Shown piece by piece: positions 1 to 7,491 of a stretch of DNA of 51,252 nt. The stretch comes from Stappia stellulata DSM 5886 (GTDB lineage Bacteria; Pseudomonadota; Alphaproteobacteria; Rhizobiales; Stappiaceae), in assembly GCF_000423705.1 (NCBI RefSeq), contig NZ_AUIM01000014.1, positions 1 to 51,252 on the forward strand, in the 5' to 3' direction. A model generated the notes under the pieces. That model was not told where the DNA came from. It saw only the letters and a program-made list of their open reading frames with translations, and did not search any database. Numbering within the stretch: position 1 is the stretch's first letter; each line of letters starts with the position of its first letter. The position numbers and the translations under genes are program-made.

Positions 1-334
1 AAGGCAAGATCGAACGCTGGCATCAGACGCTCAAGAACCGTGTGCTGTTGCAGAACTACTTCCTGCCAGGCGATCTCGAACAGCAAATCGAAGCGTTCGT
101 CGAACACTACAACCATCAGCGTTACCACGAGAGCCTCGACAACGTCACACCCGCCGATGCCTACTTCGGCAGGGCAGCAGCCATCATCAAGCGAAGAGAA
201 AGGATCAAGCGAAAGACACTCGAACATCGGCGCTTGCAACACCGCAAGCTCGCCGCCTAAACATCAAACCGAGACGAGGCCCACACTCCGCAAACTTACG
301 CCGCAAGTTGTGCCAAATGTTCTGACGACGGACA
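1..334 (+). mobile_element. Right end of an IS3-family insertion sequence
   Basis: The window opens inside an insertion sequence. It carries the last part of an IS3-type transposase, and the element appears to stop at about position 334. That boundary is inferred because the reading frame on the opposite strand (296-640) stays recognisable up to VDWDQDRLAD and then changes into sequence that reads out of the element. The putative terminal sequence, read inward on the minus strand, begins TGTCCGTCGTCAGAACAT. The left end is outside the window, so neither the matching inverted repeat nor a target duplication can be checked. Confidence 0.7.
3..260 (+). CDS. IS3-family transposase, C-terminal part of integrase core
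   Basis: This is the last 85 or so residues of an IS3-family OrfB (DDE transposase, rve integrase fold). The frame is open from the window edge and starts GKIERWHQTLKN. The features seen are the segment around ERWHQTLKNR, which includes the third catalytic acidic residue of the DDE triad, then the helix EQQIEAFVEHYNHQRYHESL and a basic tail ending HRKLAA. The HYNHQRYHESL block is typical of the C-terminal end of IS3 and IS150-like transposases. The upstream part lies outside the window, so whether the element is intact cannot be judged. Confidence 0.85.
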   Translation, partial: GKIERWHQTLKNRVLLQNYFLPGDLEQQIEAFVEHYNHQRYHESLDNVTPADAYFGRAAAIIKRRERIKRKTLEHRRLQHRKLAA

Positions 335-640
335 GTCTGCCAATCGGTCCTGATCCCAATCCACCCGCTTCGGCAGATCTGCGACGACGGTGAAATCGCC
401 ATCATCAAAGCGGACCGTGCCGGTGTCTTTGCCCGAAACCTGCCGTTCTTCGGCGGCCCGGGTAGCATAGCGGACGGCCAGTCCGGCATCGAAGCGGGTC
501 TTGGCGGCCTTGTCGCGCTTCAGACGCTCATCGAGCTCGCGCTGCAAGATCGCCAGAAGCTCAACCGGCAGGGCCGCGATTTCGGCTGCGCTGAGGGACG
601 GCAGATCGTCGGGCGTGGGGGTGTTCTCGGGGAAAGGCAT
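296..640 (-). pseudogene. Island hypothetical gene truncated by the IS insertion
   Basis: This is a small acidic protein of unknown function, starting MPFPENTPTPDD. The ATG at 640 is chosen because GGAG precedes it. A GTG at 688 overlaps the upstream stop by four bases and is an alternative start. About 100 residues look genuine (a helical stretch AEIAALPVELLAILQREL and a strand-rich part ending VADLPKRVDWDQDRL). After that the frame enters the IS sequence and gains about 14 foreign residues before stopping at 296. I recall such VDWDQ-containing proteins, with a longer C-terminus, in alphaproteobacterial integrative elements. The gene is the third of a minus-strand cluster with 685-1044 and 1041-1250. 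No function can be assigned. Confidence 0.55.
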
Positions 641-684
641 GAAATGGTCTCCGTGATCGGTGAAAAAGGATTGGAAGGCGGGCT

Positions 685-1044
685 TCACGCGGCCTCGAGC
701 AGGCGGACTGACAAGGCGGCACCGCTGGATCGGGGTTTGGGCCGGGCGACGGCGATGTAGGCGAAGTGGTCGGGGCCGATCCGCGCCTGCACGAGATGGA
801 CAAGGTTCTGCTCAGCCGCGCGAAGGGCGGCTGCCGCGACCTGGCGCAAGGCGCGCTGACGGTCAGCAGGAAGTTTCGACAGGACGGCGGTGGCATCGAC
901 CGCGAGAAACCCGCGGTGATAGATCAGCGTCTCGCCGGGTTCGGCCTGCGCGATCCAGGCGCAGAGTCCGACCTCGTCCAGACCGTTAGCGGCGCAAAAC
1001 GGCACCACCCGGTCGGCCGCAAAATCATCGAGGCGGACCATCAT
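685..1044 (-). CDS. Conserved island hypothetical protein
   Basis: A 119-residue protein of unknown function. Its start codon overlaps the stop of the upstream gene 1041-1250 (ATGA), so the two are translationally coupled. No signal peptide or membrane segment is visible. It begins with a hydrophilic region (VRLDDFAADRVVPFC) and has an alanine-rich central helix (RALRQVAAAALRAAEQNL) and a C-terminal strand-helix part. It belongs to the same minus-strand operon as the AlpA-like gene and the truncated gene 296-640, an arrangement I associate with excision or maintenance genes of integrative elements. It overlaps the next frame at 685-688. No catalytic motif can be named. Confidence 0.6.
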   Translation of the reverse strand: MMVRLDDFAADRVVPFCAANGLDEVGLCAWIAQAEPGETLIYHRGFLAVDATAVLSKLPADRQRALRQVAAAALRAAEQNLVHLVQARIGPDHFAYIAVARPKPRSSGAALSVRLLEAA

Positions 1045-1250
1045 GCGGCACCGGCATGCGCATCAGCGCCGGTGCTGTGGCGCAACTGGTCCTGCTCGAA
1101 TGCGGTGATATCCTCCATGCGGTAAACCACACGGCCGCCCAGCTTCATGAACTGCGGGCCTTCTCCGGCCCACCGCCACCGCTCCAGCGTGCGGTGCGAG
1201 ATGTTCCAGCGCCGGGCCAGTTCTTTCTGATTGAGGTGTTTGAGCTGCAT
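1041..1250 (-). CDS. AlpA/excisionase-like small HTH protein
   Basis: A 69-residue DNA-binding protein of the MerR-like HTH_17 (AlpA/Xis) type. The N-terminal part reads QKELARRWNISHRTLERWRW, a clear helix-turn-helix. It is followed by a short wing with GGRVVYRMEDITAFE, the usual ending of this fold (a basic and aromatic strand, then a short helix). AlpA-like proteins act as directionality factors or activators of integrase genes in prophages and genomic islands. The ATG has GGAG a few bases upstream. It is the first gene of a minus-strand operon. The about 210-bp gap upstream (1251-1464) probably holds its promoter, but no convincing -35/-10 pair was found by eye. Confidence 0.8.
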   Translation of the reverse strand: MQLKHLNQKELARRWNISHRTLERWRWAGEGPQFMKLGGRVVYRMEDITAFEQDQLRHSTGADAHAGAA

Positions 1251-1464
1251 CTTCGTCTCCTGTCGCTCGCTGCGTTGGGAAGAAGATGCGAAATCCTGCT
1301 GTGGGATGTTGTCAGGATCTAAGTGGGATACGGAGGGGGATCAGTTTGAGTCTTGCAACTCAGCGGCGAACGCCGTGGCGGGGGATGGTGATCCCACTCT
1401 CATCCCCGGCGCATCCCACTGCGGAGCCGGAGGGACGCACGCGCTCGAACGGGACGGACCGGAA

Positions 1465-2148
1465 TCAACCGCAGTTCAGGCGGTAGTTTCCGCGACCGTT
1501 TGATTCGATCAGCGATCGCCACTGCTTCTGGGATTTGAACACGTCGGACATTTTCAGGCTCTTCGAGCCAGCCGCCGACAGGATCGCCTTACCGCTCTGC
1601 CAAGCCTCGCCACGGTGCGCCGCCTCATGTAGCGCACGGACAACCTGCGCCTGGATGGGGCCAATGCGAAACTGGTGCCCGCCGCAACGGACGTCGTGAT
1701 AGTCAGGTGATGCGCTGAAGATTGGCAGCTGCGGACCGGTCTCTGCGCCGGAGAACCCAGTCTCCGCTTCAAAACGATCACGTTCCTCGCGCCTTAGCAG
1801 CAGATCTCCGATCATCACGAAGATCGGTTCAGCTTCGCCATAGAGGGTTGCATAGGACGCGCGCGGCGTACGAAAATCGCTGAGATGGGCCTCGCTGCAC
1901 CGGAAGAGCTGGAAGACGTCCTGCGCATACAGATCGATGAGACCGCTAAAGCGGCTCTGCTCCCATGGCACGCGGAACCGCTCCCCGTTACCGGTTTCCT
2001 CATAGTCGCCCAGTTCCAACGGCAAACCGAAGACACGCACCGACAGCCGCAGCTTGTCGTTCTCCGCCAGATAGATCAGGTCGGCTTCGGAGATGGACCA
2101 GCGATCGAGGATCTCCGGCAGAGTAAAATACGCCTTCTCGATCTCCAT
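1465..2148 (-). CDS. Hypothetical protein with C-terminal winged-helix-like region
   Basis: A 227-residue protein divergent from the S24 repressor. The start at 2148 (MEIEKAYF) is preferred because a G-rich Shine-Dalgarno-like stretch precedes it. An ATG at 2169 in the same frame is also possible, and the longer open frame to 2214 would cross the repressor promoter. The N-terminal part has a helix-turn-helix-like segment (TLPEILDRWSISEADLIYLAE). The last 80 residues (from about QFRIGPIQAQVVRALHEA to the end) look like a winged helix. Proteins of this kind occur in alphaproteobacterial islands next to LexA-like repressors. A regulatory role is an inference from position and fold impression only. 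Confidence 0.6.
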   Translation of the reverse strand: MEIEKAYFTLPEILDRWSISEADLIYLAENDKLRLSVRVFGLPLELGDYEETGNGERFRVPWEQSRFSGLIDLYAQDVFQLFRCSEAHLSDFRTPRASYATLYGEAEPIFVMIGDLLLRREERDRFEAETGFSGAETGPQLPIFSASPDYHDVRCGGHQFRIGPIQAQVVRALHEAAHRGEAWQSGKAILSAAGSKSLKMSDVFKSQKQWRSLIESNGRGNYRLNCG

Positions 2149-2256
2149 CTGACCCCCGATTCCTGCCATTGAGTGTTTAGGGTATGTTCTAAATCCTTGA
2201 CGCCCTCCGATCAATCCTGTTTTATCCTATTTGATCCACAGCCCTCTGGGGAAAAC
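2149..2256. promoter_or_regulatory. Divergent regulatory region with phased ATCC repeats
   Basis: The 108-bp gap between the divergent genes 1465-2148 and 2257-2934 carries a possible -35 (TTGACG, 2197-2202). It also carries the tetranucleotide ATCC at 2193, 2214, 2224 and 2234. The last three are exactly 10 bp apart and in the same orientation (ATCCTGTTTT, ATCCTATTTG, ATCC). Direct repeats spaced by a helical turn next to a repressor gene suggest an operator bound by that repressor. The -10 is not clear (TTTTAT or TATCCT). This is an inference. Confidence 0.4.
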
Positions 2257-2934
2257 ATGGCCGAGCATCACACGCTCTCTGACCGCCTTCGCGCCCGCGC
2301 TCAGCAACTCGGGCTGAGCCCCGCCCACGTCGCAGAGATGGCCGGAGTCAATCGATCCTTCGTCTATGACATCCTGCGCGGCCGCTCAGCGCGGCCCGGC
2401 ATCGACAAGCTGGCGGAGGTCGCTCGCGTGCTGAAGGTCGAGCGGGAATGGCTGATCCATGGCATCGGTGAGGTCGAGGGCGAGCCGCCCTTCATCGAGA
2501 ACCCTGACGAGACCTTCGTGGCGATCGCCCATGCCAGCCCACGCCCCTCTATGGGCGGTGGTGCCGTGGTGACTGAGGATCACGACACACCGGGCCGCGC
2601 CTATCACTTCCGCCGGTCTTGGATAAAGGGCAGCCTCAAGGCCAGCCCGTCGCAGCTGCGCATCATGCACGTCGAGGGCGACAGCATGGCGCCGACCCTG
2701 CTAGATGGGGACACGGTGCTGGTCGACATGACACGTCGAGCGCCGAACCCACCCGGGATCTTCGTGCTGGACGATGGGATGGGGCTTGTCGCCAAGCGGC
2801 TCGAGCATGTGCCCAACAGCGATCCGCCCGCTGTGCGGGTGATCTCGGACAACGGCTTCTACAGTCCCTACGAGCGGAGCGCCGAAGAAATCCACATCAT
2901 CGGCCGCATCCGCTGGTTCGCGCGGGAGATTTGA
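2257..2934 (+). CDS. S24-family (CI/LexA-like) phage-type repressor
   Basis: A 225-residue transcriptional repressor. The start MAEHHTLSDRL at 2257 is chosen because the N-terminal HTH begins there. Residues 5-65 form an HTH_3 domain (AHVAEMAGVNRSFVYDILRG is the helix-turn-helix). Residues about 115-225 are a peptidase S24/LexA-like domain with the nucleophile Ser143 in GDSMAPTL and the partner Lys180 in LVAKRLE. In this family RecA-stimulated or spontaneous self-cleavage releases operators. The next gene starts one base after its stop, so the two are co-transcribed. It probably governs the island's lysogeny-like state and its divergent neighbour. No clear Ala-Gly cleavage site was recognised. 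Confidence 0.85.
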   Translation: MAEHHTLSDRLRARAQQLGLSPAHVAEMAGVNRSFVYDILRGRSARPGIDKLAEVARVLKVEREWLIHGIGEVEGEPPFIENPDETFVAIAHASPRPSMGGGAVVTEDHDTPGRAYHFRRSWIKGSLKASPSQLRIMHVEGDSMAPTLLDGDTVLVDMTRRAPNPPGIFVLDDGMGLVAKRLEHVPNSDPPAVRVISDNGFYSPYERSAEEIHIIGRIRWFAREI

Positions 2935-2935
2935 G

Positions 2936-3661
2936 ATGATCGAATTCCGCCAGATCGACGATGCAGACCCCGCGCTGGCGCATTCACCGATGGTGCGGGC
3001 GCTCGATAAGACCTTCGCCTACATCACTGAGCATGGTGGCATCGGGCTGACGCCGTCGAAGGCCTTCAATCGCGTATTCGTGCATTGGGCAGCGCGGGAG
3101 TTCGACTGGCCTAGCTATTCCGAGGAAGACCTCTTCGCCATTAACAAGGTGCTGAACGAGATCGACTTTGGCCCGCTCATGGATCTGCACGATGTGATGA
3201 TCGCGCTGAAGATCGGGCGGCACTACAAGGGACAGTTCAAGCTGAGCAAGGTGGGTCAGGGACTGGTCGGGCATCCTGGTCGCATCTTCGGTATCGTCAC
3301 GCCGTTTTACCTATTCGAGGTCAATCACGCCCGCTTCTCGCGTTTCGATGAAGAGCCGATCTTGGGCAACTGGGACGTGTTCCTGAACGTGTTGAACGTC
3401 GAGACCGAGGACGGCGCGACCGGCGCTTACCTCCGACAGGTGCTGTTCGACGAGCCGGATCCAACCGGTGCTTTCGACGATGTGCTGAGCAGCCTCTATA
3501 TCCAGGTGCTTCGGCCTCTCTGCTGGGCCGGGTTGCTGTACATGGACCGCGCCAAGGGCTTCCGGAGCACCGAGCAAAGCGTTTTCACCAAGACGCCATT
3601 ATGGCGGGCGGCACTGCGGTTGGAGACCGATTATATAGTGAGCGGGGCGACAAGGCACTGA
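2936..3661 (+). CDS. Hypothetical protein in operon with the S24 repressor
   Basis: A 241-residue protein of unknown function starting one base after the repressor stop. It lacks a signal peptide and membrane segments. The central part is helical and rich in aromatic residues (FVHWAAREFDWPSYSEEDLFAINKVL is an amphipathic region around positions 48-73), and the C-terminal third contains LYIQVLRPLCWAGLLYMDRA. I recall similar proteins beside S24 repressors in alphaproteobacterial islands, but no domain name can be given. Tight linkage suggests a function tied to the repressor or to island maintenance. The gap 3662-3844 downstream has no recognised feature. Confidence 0.6.
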   Translation: MIEFRQIDDADPALAHSPMVRALDKTFAYITEHGGIGLTPSKAFNRVFVHWAAREFDWPSYSEEDLFAINKVLNEIDFGPLMDLHDVMIALKIGRHYKGQFKLSKVGQGLVGHPGRIFGIVTPFYLFEVNHARFSRFDEEPILGNWDVFLNVLNVETEDGATGAYLRQVLFDEPDPTGAFDDVLSSLYIQVLRPLCWAGLLYMDRAKGFRSTEQSVFTKTPLWRAALRLETDYIVSGATRH

Positions 3662-3844
3662 CAGCCATTGCTTCGTTATGAAACTCGGGCCAAACGTCCG
3701 AAGGCAGCCCAGACGTTGGATCTGAAAGTAAAGGATGTCGGAGGTCAGCCCATGGTGTGGGATTCACCTCCGCGCATTGTGCGGCGCCTCAACATGGCTA
3801 ATCTAGCCTTTTCTAAAAGACGCCGTGGAGGAGTAGAATACTAA

Positions 3845-5566
3845 ATGCCCGAACCAATCCCGGCTGACGCGCCCGTCGACGTGTTCTTTGCGCGATCCAT
3901 TGCGAACCTGGAAGATTTTCCCACGCCCGTTATTGCGATTATACCCGACAACGACAACCCGGGTTGGAATGACTTTGGTCGCAACTTCTTTGCCAAACTA
4001 TACGTTCGTCCCGTGGCAGGAGGTACCTTAGACTTTCACATGCGGGTGATGTTCCAGGGAAGGCACCGCAGTTCGGCTGTTTTCGCTGAGCTCTTTGAAC
4101 AGTACGGCAACGTCCTGCAAGTAGACGCCGTTGAACAGCCTTTCGCTACGCTATTACCTGATGTCGAAATGTACCGTGATGTTATTGGAGCGCTTGGATT
4201 CGATGTTGGAATAAGCGCATTGCGGATGATGCACGATGCCACGGTCGCCCGGACGGAGGGGAACAATCCTGAGCTCCTCGAACTGATAAGTACCGAAGAT
4301 TTCCATTTTGGAGCTCTTCGGCTCGGTGGTGCCTATGATGCTCTCAGACGTGGCGGTCGCCACTTTAGGCCCGACCCGCCACCTCCGGTGGCCGAATTGG
4401 CTGCAAATTTCGTCTTTTCGGCCCGAATGCTCAGTGCGGACAACGCCTATACGCTGCCATTCCACTTCCACCCCGATGCAGTCTTTCGAAACAGAACCGC
4501 TGTTCTAATAGGCCGAAATGGTGTTGGAAAGACACATCTTCTTAAGGCAATTGTCGATGGGCTTCACAATTCTCTAGGAGAGGAGATTGGGCGCCAACGG
4601 TTTATGCCCAGCCTGAACCCCTCTCGGGTAATCGTATTCTCTTCGGTTCCGACGGATCCTTTCCCTCGATCAATTGGGGCGTGGCGCGGTATCGATTATG
4701 AGTACTATGCGGTGAATTCTCCAATTGACGATCAGAACGATTCTCTTCTGGCCGCCCTAGTTGCATGTCGAAAAACTGACGAGTTGAACGCCTTCGGACC
4801 CTTGCACGACAAATCTCGAATGGATGTTATTGAGGAGGCTCTTAACTCCATTGGGCTGTGGAGGGGCCTTCACCTGCCAATTCTTGCCCAGGCTGCAGAA
4901 GACAGGTTGCCTCATGCCATCGACGTCGGGGGGCAAGACTATTTTCCTATTCGCAGGGCACTGAACGAACAGAACTCAATCCGCCTGATCCACCAAATAG
5001 ACTGGGATCGAGCCGCAGTAATTCTGAATGAACACGGCCAAGTGCGTCGCCTCAGCAGCGGTGAGTATGCAATGATGAGGTTCGCAGCTCAGGCAGCGTC
5101 AGCGATTGAACAGGGCAGCTTGCTTCTTCTGGACGAGCCCGAAACACATCTTCACCCAAACTTTATCTCTAACCTCATGGAAATTCTTGATAATCTACTG
5201 CAGTCGACTGGATCAATTGCAATAATTGCGACGCACTCAGCATATGTGGTGCGCGAAACGCCTCGAAACTGCGTCAATGTCCTCACCTTGGAGAACCGTC
5301 AGATCCGCATCGACCAGCCTCGCATGCAGACATTCGGCGCTACCATCGACAGCATTTCTCAGTTTGTATTTGGAGATACGTCCATGTCACATGGCTTTCA
5401 GAAAACCTTGACTGATTGGGCCGACCAGACTGGGCGTGAACTTGGTATTGAAGGTGTCATCGAACGATTTGGGGACCAACTTAATTCGGAAAGCCTTTCC
5501 TTCATCGCTCGTCGGCTGGCAGAACCACAGGCTGACGGGCCAGAGAATGACGAACCAGAAGCCTGA
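3845..5566 (+). CDS. ABC-type (SMC/RecF-like) ATPase of a Septu-like defence pair
   Basis: A 573-residue ATPase. Residues 1-205 form an N-terminal region I do not recognise. The nucleotide-binding domain follows: Walker A GRNGVGKT (223-230), an ABC-signature-like LSSGEY (403-408), Walker B LLLLDEPE with Asp430 and Glu431, and a switch His464 in ATHSAYV. This is the arrangement of OLD/PtuA-type ATPases, which dimerise on ATP and control a nuclease partner. The HNH nuclease gene starts four bases after its last base, so the pair is an operon. GC content is lower than that of the core genes, which suits transfer. Canonical PtuA has its Walker A near the N-terminus, so this is at best a variant. 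GGAG lies about 12 bases before the ATG. Confidence 0.8.
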   Translation: MPEPIPADAPVDVFFARSIANLEDFPTPVIAIIPDNDNPGWNDFGRNFFAKLYVRPVAGGTLDFHMRVMFQGRHRSSAVFAELFEQYGNVLQVDAVEQPFATLLPDVEMYRDVIGALGFDVGISALRMMHDATVARTEGNNPELLELISTEDFHFGALRLGGAYDALRRGGRHFRPDPPPPVAELAANFVFSARMLSADNAYTLPFHFHPDAVFRNRTAVLIGRNGVGKTHLLKAIVDGLHNSLGEEIGRQRFMPSLNPSRVIVFSSVPTDPFPRSIGAWRGIDYEYYAVNSPIDDQNDSLLAALVACRKTDELNAFGPLHDKSRMDVIEEALNSIGLWRGLHLPILAQAAEDRLPHAIDVGGQDYFPIRRALNEQNSIRLIHQIDWDRAAVILNEHGQVRRLSSGEYAMMRFAAQAASAIEQGSLLLLDEPETHLHPNFISNLMEILDNLLQSTGSIAIIATHSAYVVRETPRNCVNVLTLENRQIRIDQPRMQTFGATIDSISQFVFGDTSMSHGFQKTLTDWADQTGRELGIEGVIERFGDQLNSESLSFIARRLAEPQADGPENDEPEA

Positions 5567-5569
5567 GAC

Positions 5570-6397
5570 ATGCAGCACCTGCCTTTTCCTGTCCCCGCCG
5601 AAGATGATGAGGCGGAAATCAACAGACTAGCCAAGAAGCCTGAGTGGGAGCCCCACCAAGCCGCTTGGATCGCCGCGTATAAGGCATACCAGGCAAATGC
5701 CGGAAGTCCTTTTGCCGTTGCTCCGAGCGACTTCGGCCCCGGTGTAGGCGACCGCCAATACTCCCTTTACGACACTCGCAAGGGTTCCGGTGAGCTTCGG
5801 CGCATGCGAAGGAAAGAGGGGCTGAAGTCGTGTCCGATTTGCGGGTCGCCAGTAACTGGTGATCTCGACCACTACCTACCTCGCACAGTCTATCCAGAGT
5901 TTTCGATCATGCGGGCAAACCTCGTCCCCGCATGCAGCCACTGCAACTCCGGTGGAAAGGGAACTACTGTTCATGGTGGTGAGCCTCGGCGCTTCATTCA
6001 TCCCTACTTTGACGACTGGGCCGGACAGGAAATTTGGTACGTAGAGATCGTACCGCCATTCAAGGCAGCTAGGTTTATTCCACTTGGCCTTCCAGGCCTT
6101 GAAGTGCCACGCGACGAAATTGTGGAGTTCCACTTGAAGAATGTCTTGGGGACGCAGTTTCAATTATCGATGGCAACCGAATGGTCATCGCTTCCAACAC
6201 AAATCAAAATTCGTGATACTGAACCGAGCATCGCCAGTATAACGACTCAGGTCGATCAAGAACTTCGGGTGGCATGTGCCGCAAAGGGTCAGAATAGCTG
6301 GCAAGCAGCTCTCTTTCGTGGCATTCAGCGCAATCCGGACGCAATTCAATATCTGTGTGATGAAGCGATCACCGCCGTTCTTCCACCTGTGGCGTGA
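5570..6397 (+). CDS. HNH endonuclease, PtuB-like partner of the ATPase
   Basis: A 275-residue HNH nuclease. The zinc and catalytic core lies at residues 88-130: CPIC (Cys88, Cys91), the catalytic DH pair Asp100-His101 in DLDHYLPRTVYPEF, Asn117 in ANLVPAC, and CSHCN (Cys122, Cys125) followed by GGKG. This DHYLP...YPEFS...NLVPAC..CN pattern is the one seen in Septu PtuB and related McrA-like HNH proteins. The N-terminal 80 residues are helical (WIAAYKAYQANAGSP), and the C-terminal 140 residues have no recognised domain. It is linked to the upstream ATPase by a 3-bp gap. The inferred role is cleavage of phage or host nucleic acid when the ATPase detects infection. Confidence 0.82.
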   Translation: MQHLPFPVPAEDDEAEINRLAKKPEWEPHQAAWIAAYKAYQANAGSPFAVAPSDFGPGVGDRQYSLYDTRKGSGELRRMRRKEGLKSCPICGSPVTGDLDHYLPRTVYPEFSIMRANLVPACSHCNSGGKGTTVHGGEPRRFIHPYFDDWAGQEIWYVEIVPPFKAARFIPLGLPGLEVPRDEIVEFHLKNVLGTQFQLSMATEWSSLPTQIKIRDTEPSIASITTQVDQELRVACAAKGQNSWQAALFRGIQRNPDAIQYLCDEAITAVLPPVA

Positions 6398-6772
6398 CCT
6401 AAGCTGAAATTAAGGTATTCTTTGTATTGCGTGGTCGCACCGCCGCCTCCCTTTTTTATACGCCTGACCAAGTCCGTTTCCGGATGCGCAACTTTACACT
6501 CGTGGCGCTGTGAGAACTGAGTTCCATGCTGGTGGAATACCAGTATAAAGCCTCGCCGCTCTCCGATTTAGCAAAATCCGCCTGCTGCGAATTTTCGACG
6601 TTGATCCTTGGTGCGACGGAAGCCCGTGGCACGTCCATCAATCCTACCCAAACCACACGAACGCTTGGCTTCTCTTAGTTTCGCGGCACTACGACAACCC
6701 ATTGTTTTAACTTGAAATCCCATCCGCATCGCGGCCACCACAGGACAAGACAGCTCCTGAGGTTCGCCCGCC
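6398..6772. other. Non-coding gap after the defence pair
   Basis: These 375 bases separate the HNH gene from the recombinase module. Short open frames exist on both strands (for example 6526-6678 on the plus strand), but none has a convincing start signal or recognisable content. I see no clear terminator hairpin, tRNA or repeat. It may be decayed sequence at a joint between two acquired modules. Confidence 0.4.
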
Positions 6773-6994
6773 ATGCCAGACAACGACGTCAATTTCGCCC
6801 CGCCACCCGATACGCTCACCACCGACGAGCGTTTGGCTGAACTTGCCCGGATCCTCGCCACGGCCGTGGATCGCACCAACCCTCCTAGAATAAACGAGAA
6901 TTCTGCGAACGACGGAGACAGTTCGCTGGACATCCTCGCCCTTGTTCGCCGTCGTCGTCACCAGTTGCGAACCCGAGTTGGAGAGGACGAATGA
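6773..6994 (+). CDS. Small hypothetical protein opening the recombinase module
   Basis: A 73-residue acidic-then-basic protein beginning MPDNDVNFAPPPD. It contains the helix DERLAELARILATAVDRT and a C-terminal basic segment LALVRRRRHQLRTRV. Its last four bases overlap the start of the DUF2924 gene (ATGA), and every junction in this four-gene run overlaps the same way. Together with the known habit of such small genes to precede DUF2924 and a serine recombinase in alphaproteobacterial elements, this supports a real gene. Its function is unknown. Confidence 0.6.
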   Translation: MPDNDVNFAPPPDTLTTDERLAELARILATAVDRTNPPRINENSANDGDSSLDILALVRRRRHQLRTRVGEDE

Positions 6995-7491
6995 CGAAAA
7001 CCAAAACGAAATCAGTAGGAAAGAGAACAGATCTTGGTCCTGCGCAGGACCACGCTGTCCTTGCGGACCTGGTCGCGCTGAAGGCCATGACCGTGCCGGA
7101 GCTGCGCGAGAAATGGGCGGCAATCTTTGATGCGCCTGCGCCAAACACCAGCCGCCAGAACCTCGAACTGCGGCTTGGCTACCGCATCCAGGAACTGGCC
7201 CTCGGCGGCGTTGGCCGCGACACCCGGCGGACGCTGGATGCGCTGGCGGCGGAAGTGGCTTCCGGAGAACCCGGTCAGGTGATGACCGACCCACGACGTC
7301 CCTTGCCGGGCACCAAGCTGGTCCGTGAATGGAATGGCGTCGAGCACACTGTCACGGTGCTGACAAAGGGCTTCGAGTGGCAAGGTCGCCGGTACAAATC
7401 GCTCTCCGGCGCGGCGCGGGCCATCACAGGTGCGAACTGGAACGGTTGGAAGTTCTTCGGCTTCACCCCACGCCCGAGGATCAGCAAATGA
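6991..7491 (+). CDS. DUF2924 protein
   Basis: A 166-residue protein of the DUF2924 family. The family core is at the C-terminus: TKLVREWNGVEHTVTV, then FEWQGRRYKSLSGAARAITG and NWNGWKFFGF. The upstream helical region has LREKWAAIFDAPAPNTSRQN and LRLGYRIQELAL. The fold resembles small nucleic-acid-binding modules, but the biochemical role is not established. It is almost always found directly upstream of a large serine recombinase in phages and islands, as here, where its stop overlaps the recombinase start (ATGA at 7488). It is likely an accessory to recombination; this is inferred from context. Confidence 0.85.
   Translation: MTKTKTKSVGKRTDLGPAQDHAVLADLVALKAMTVPELREKWAAIFDAPAPNTSRQNLELRLGYRIQELALGGVGRDTRRTLDALAAEVASGEPGQVMTDPRRPLPGTKLVREWNGVEHTVTVLTKGFEWQGRRYKSLSGAARAITGANWNGWKFFGFTPRPRISK

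Noticed and set aside
2149..2256. Alphaproteobacterial SOS box (GTTC-N7-GTTC)
   Set aside because: One GTTC is present near 2186, but no second GTTC occurs at the required distance.
6456..6678. Small genes in the gap between the HNH nuclease and the recombinase module
   Set aside because: Short frames on both strands have no ribosome site, and nothing in their sequence is recognisable.
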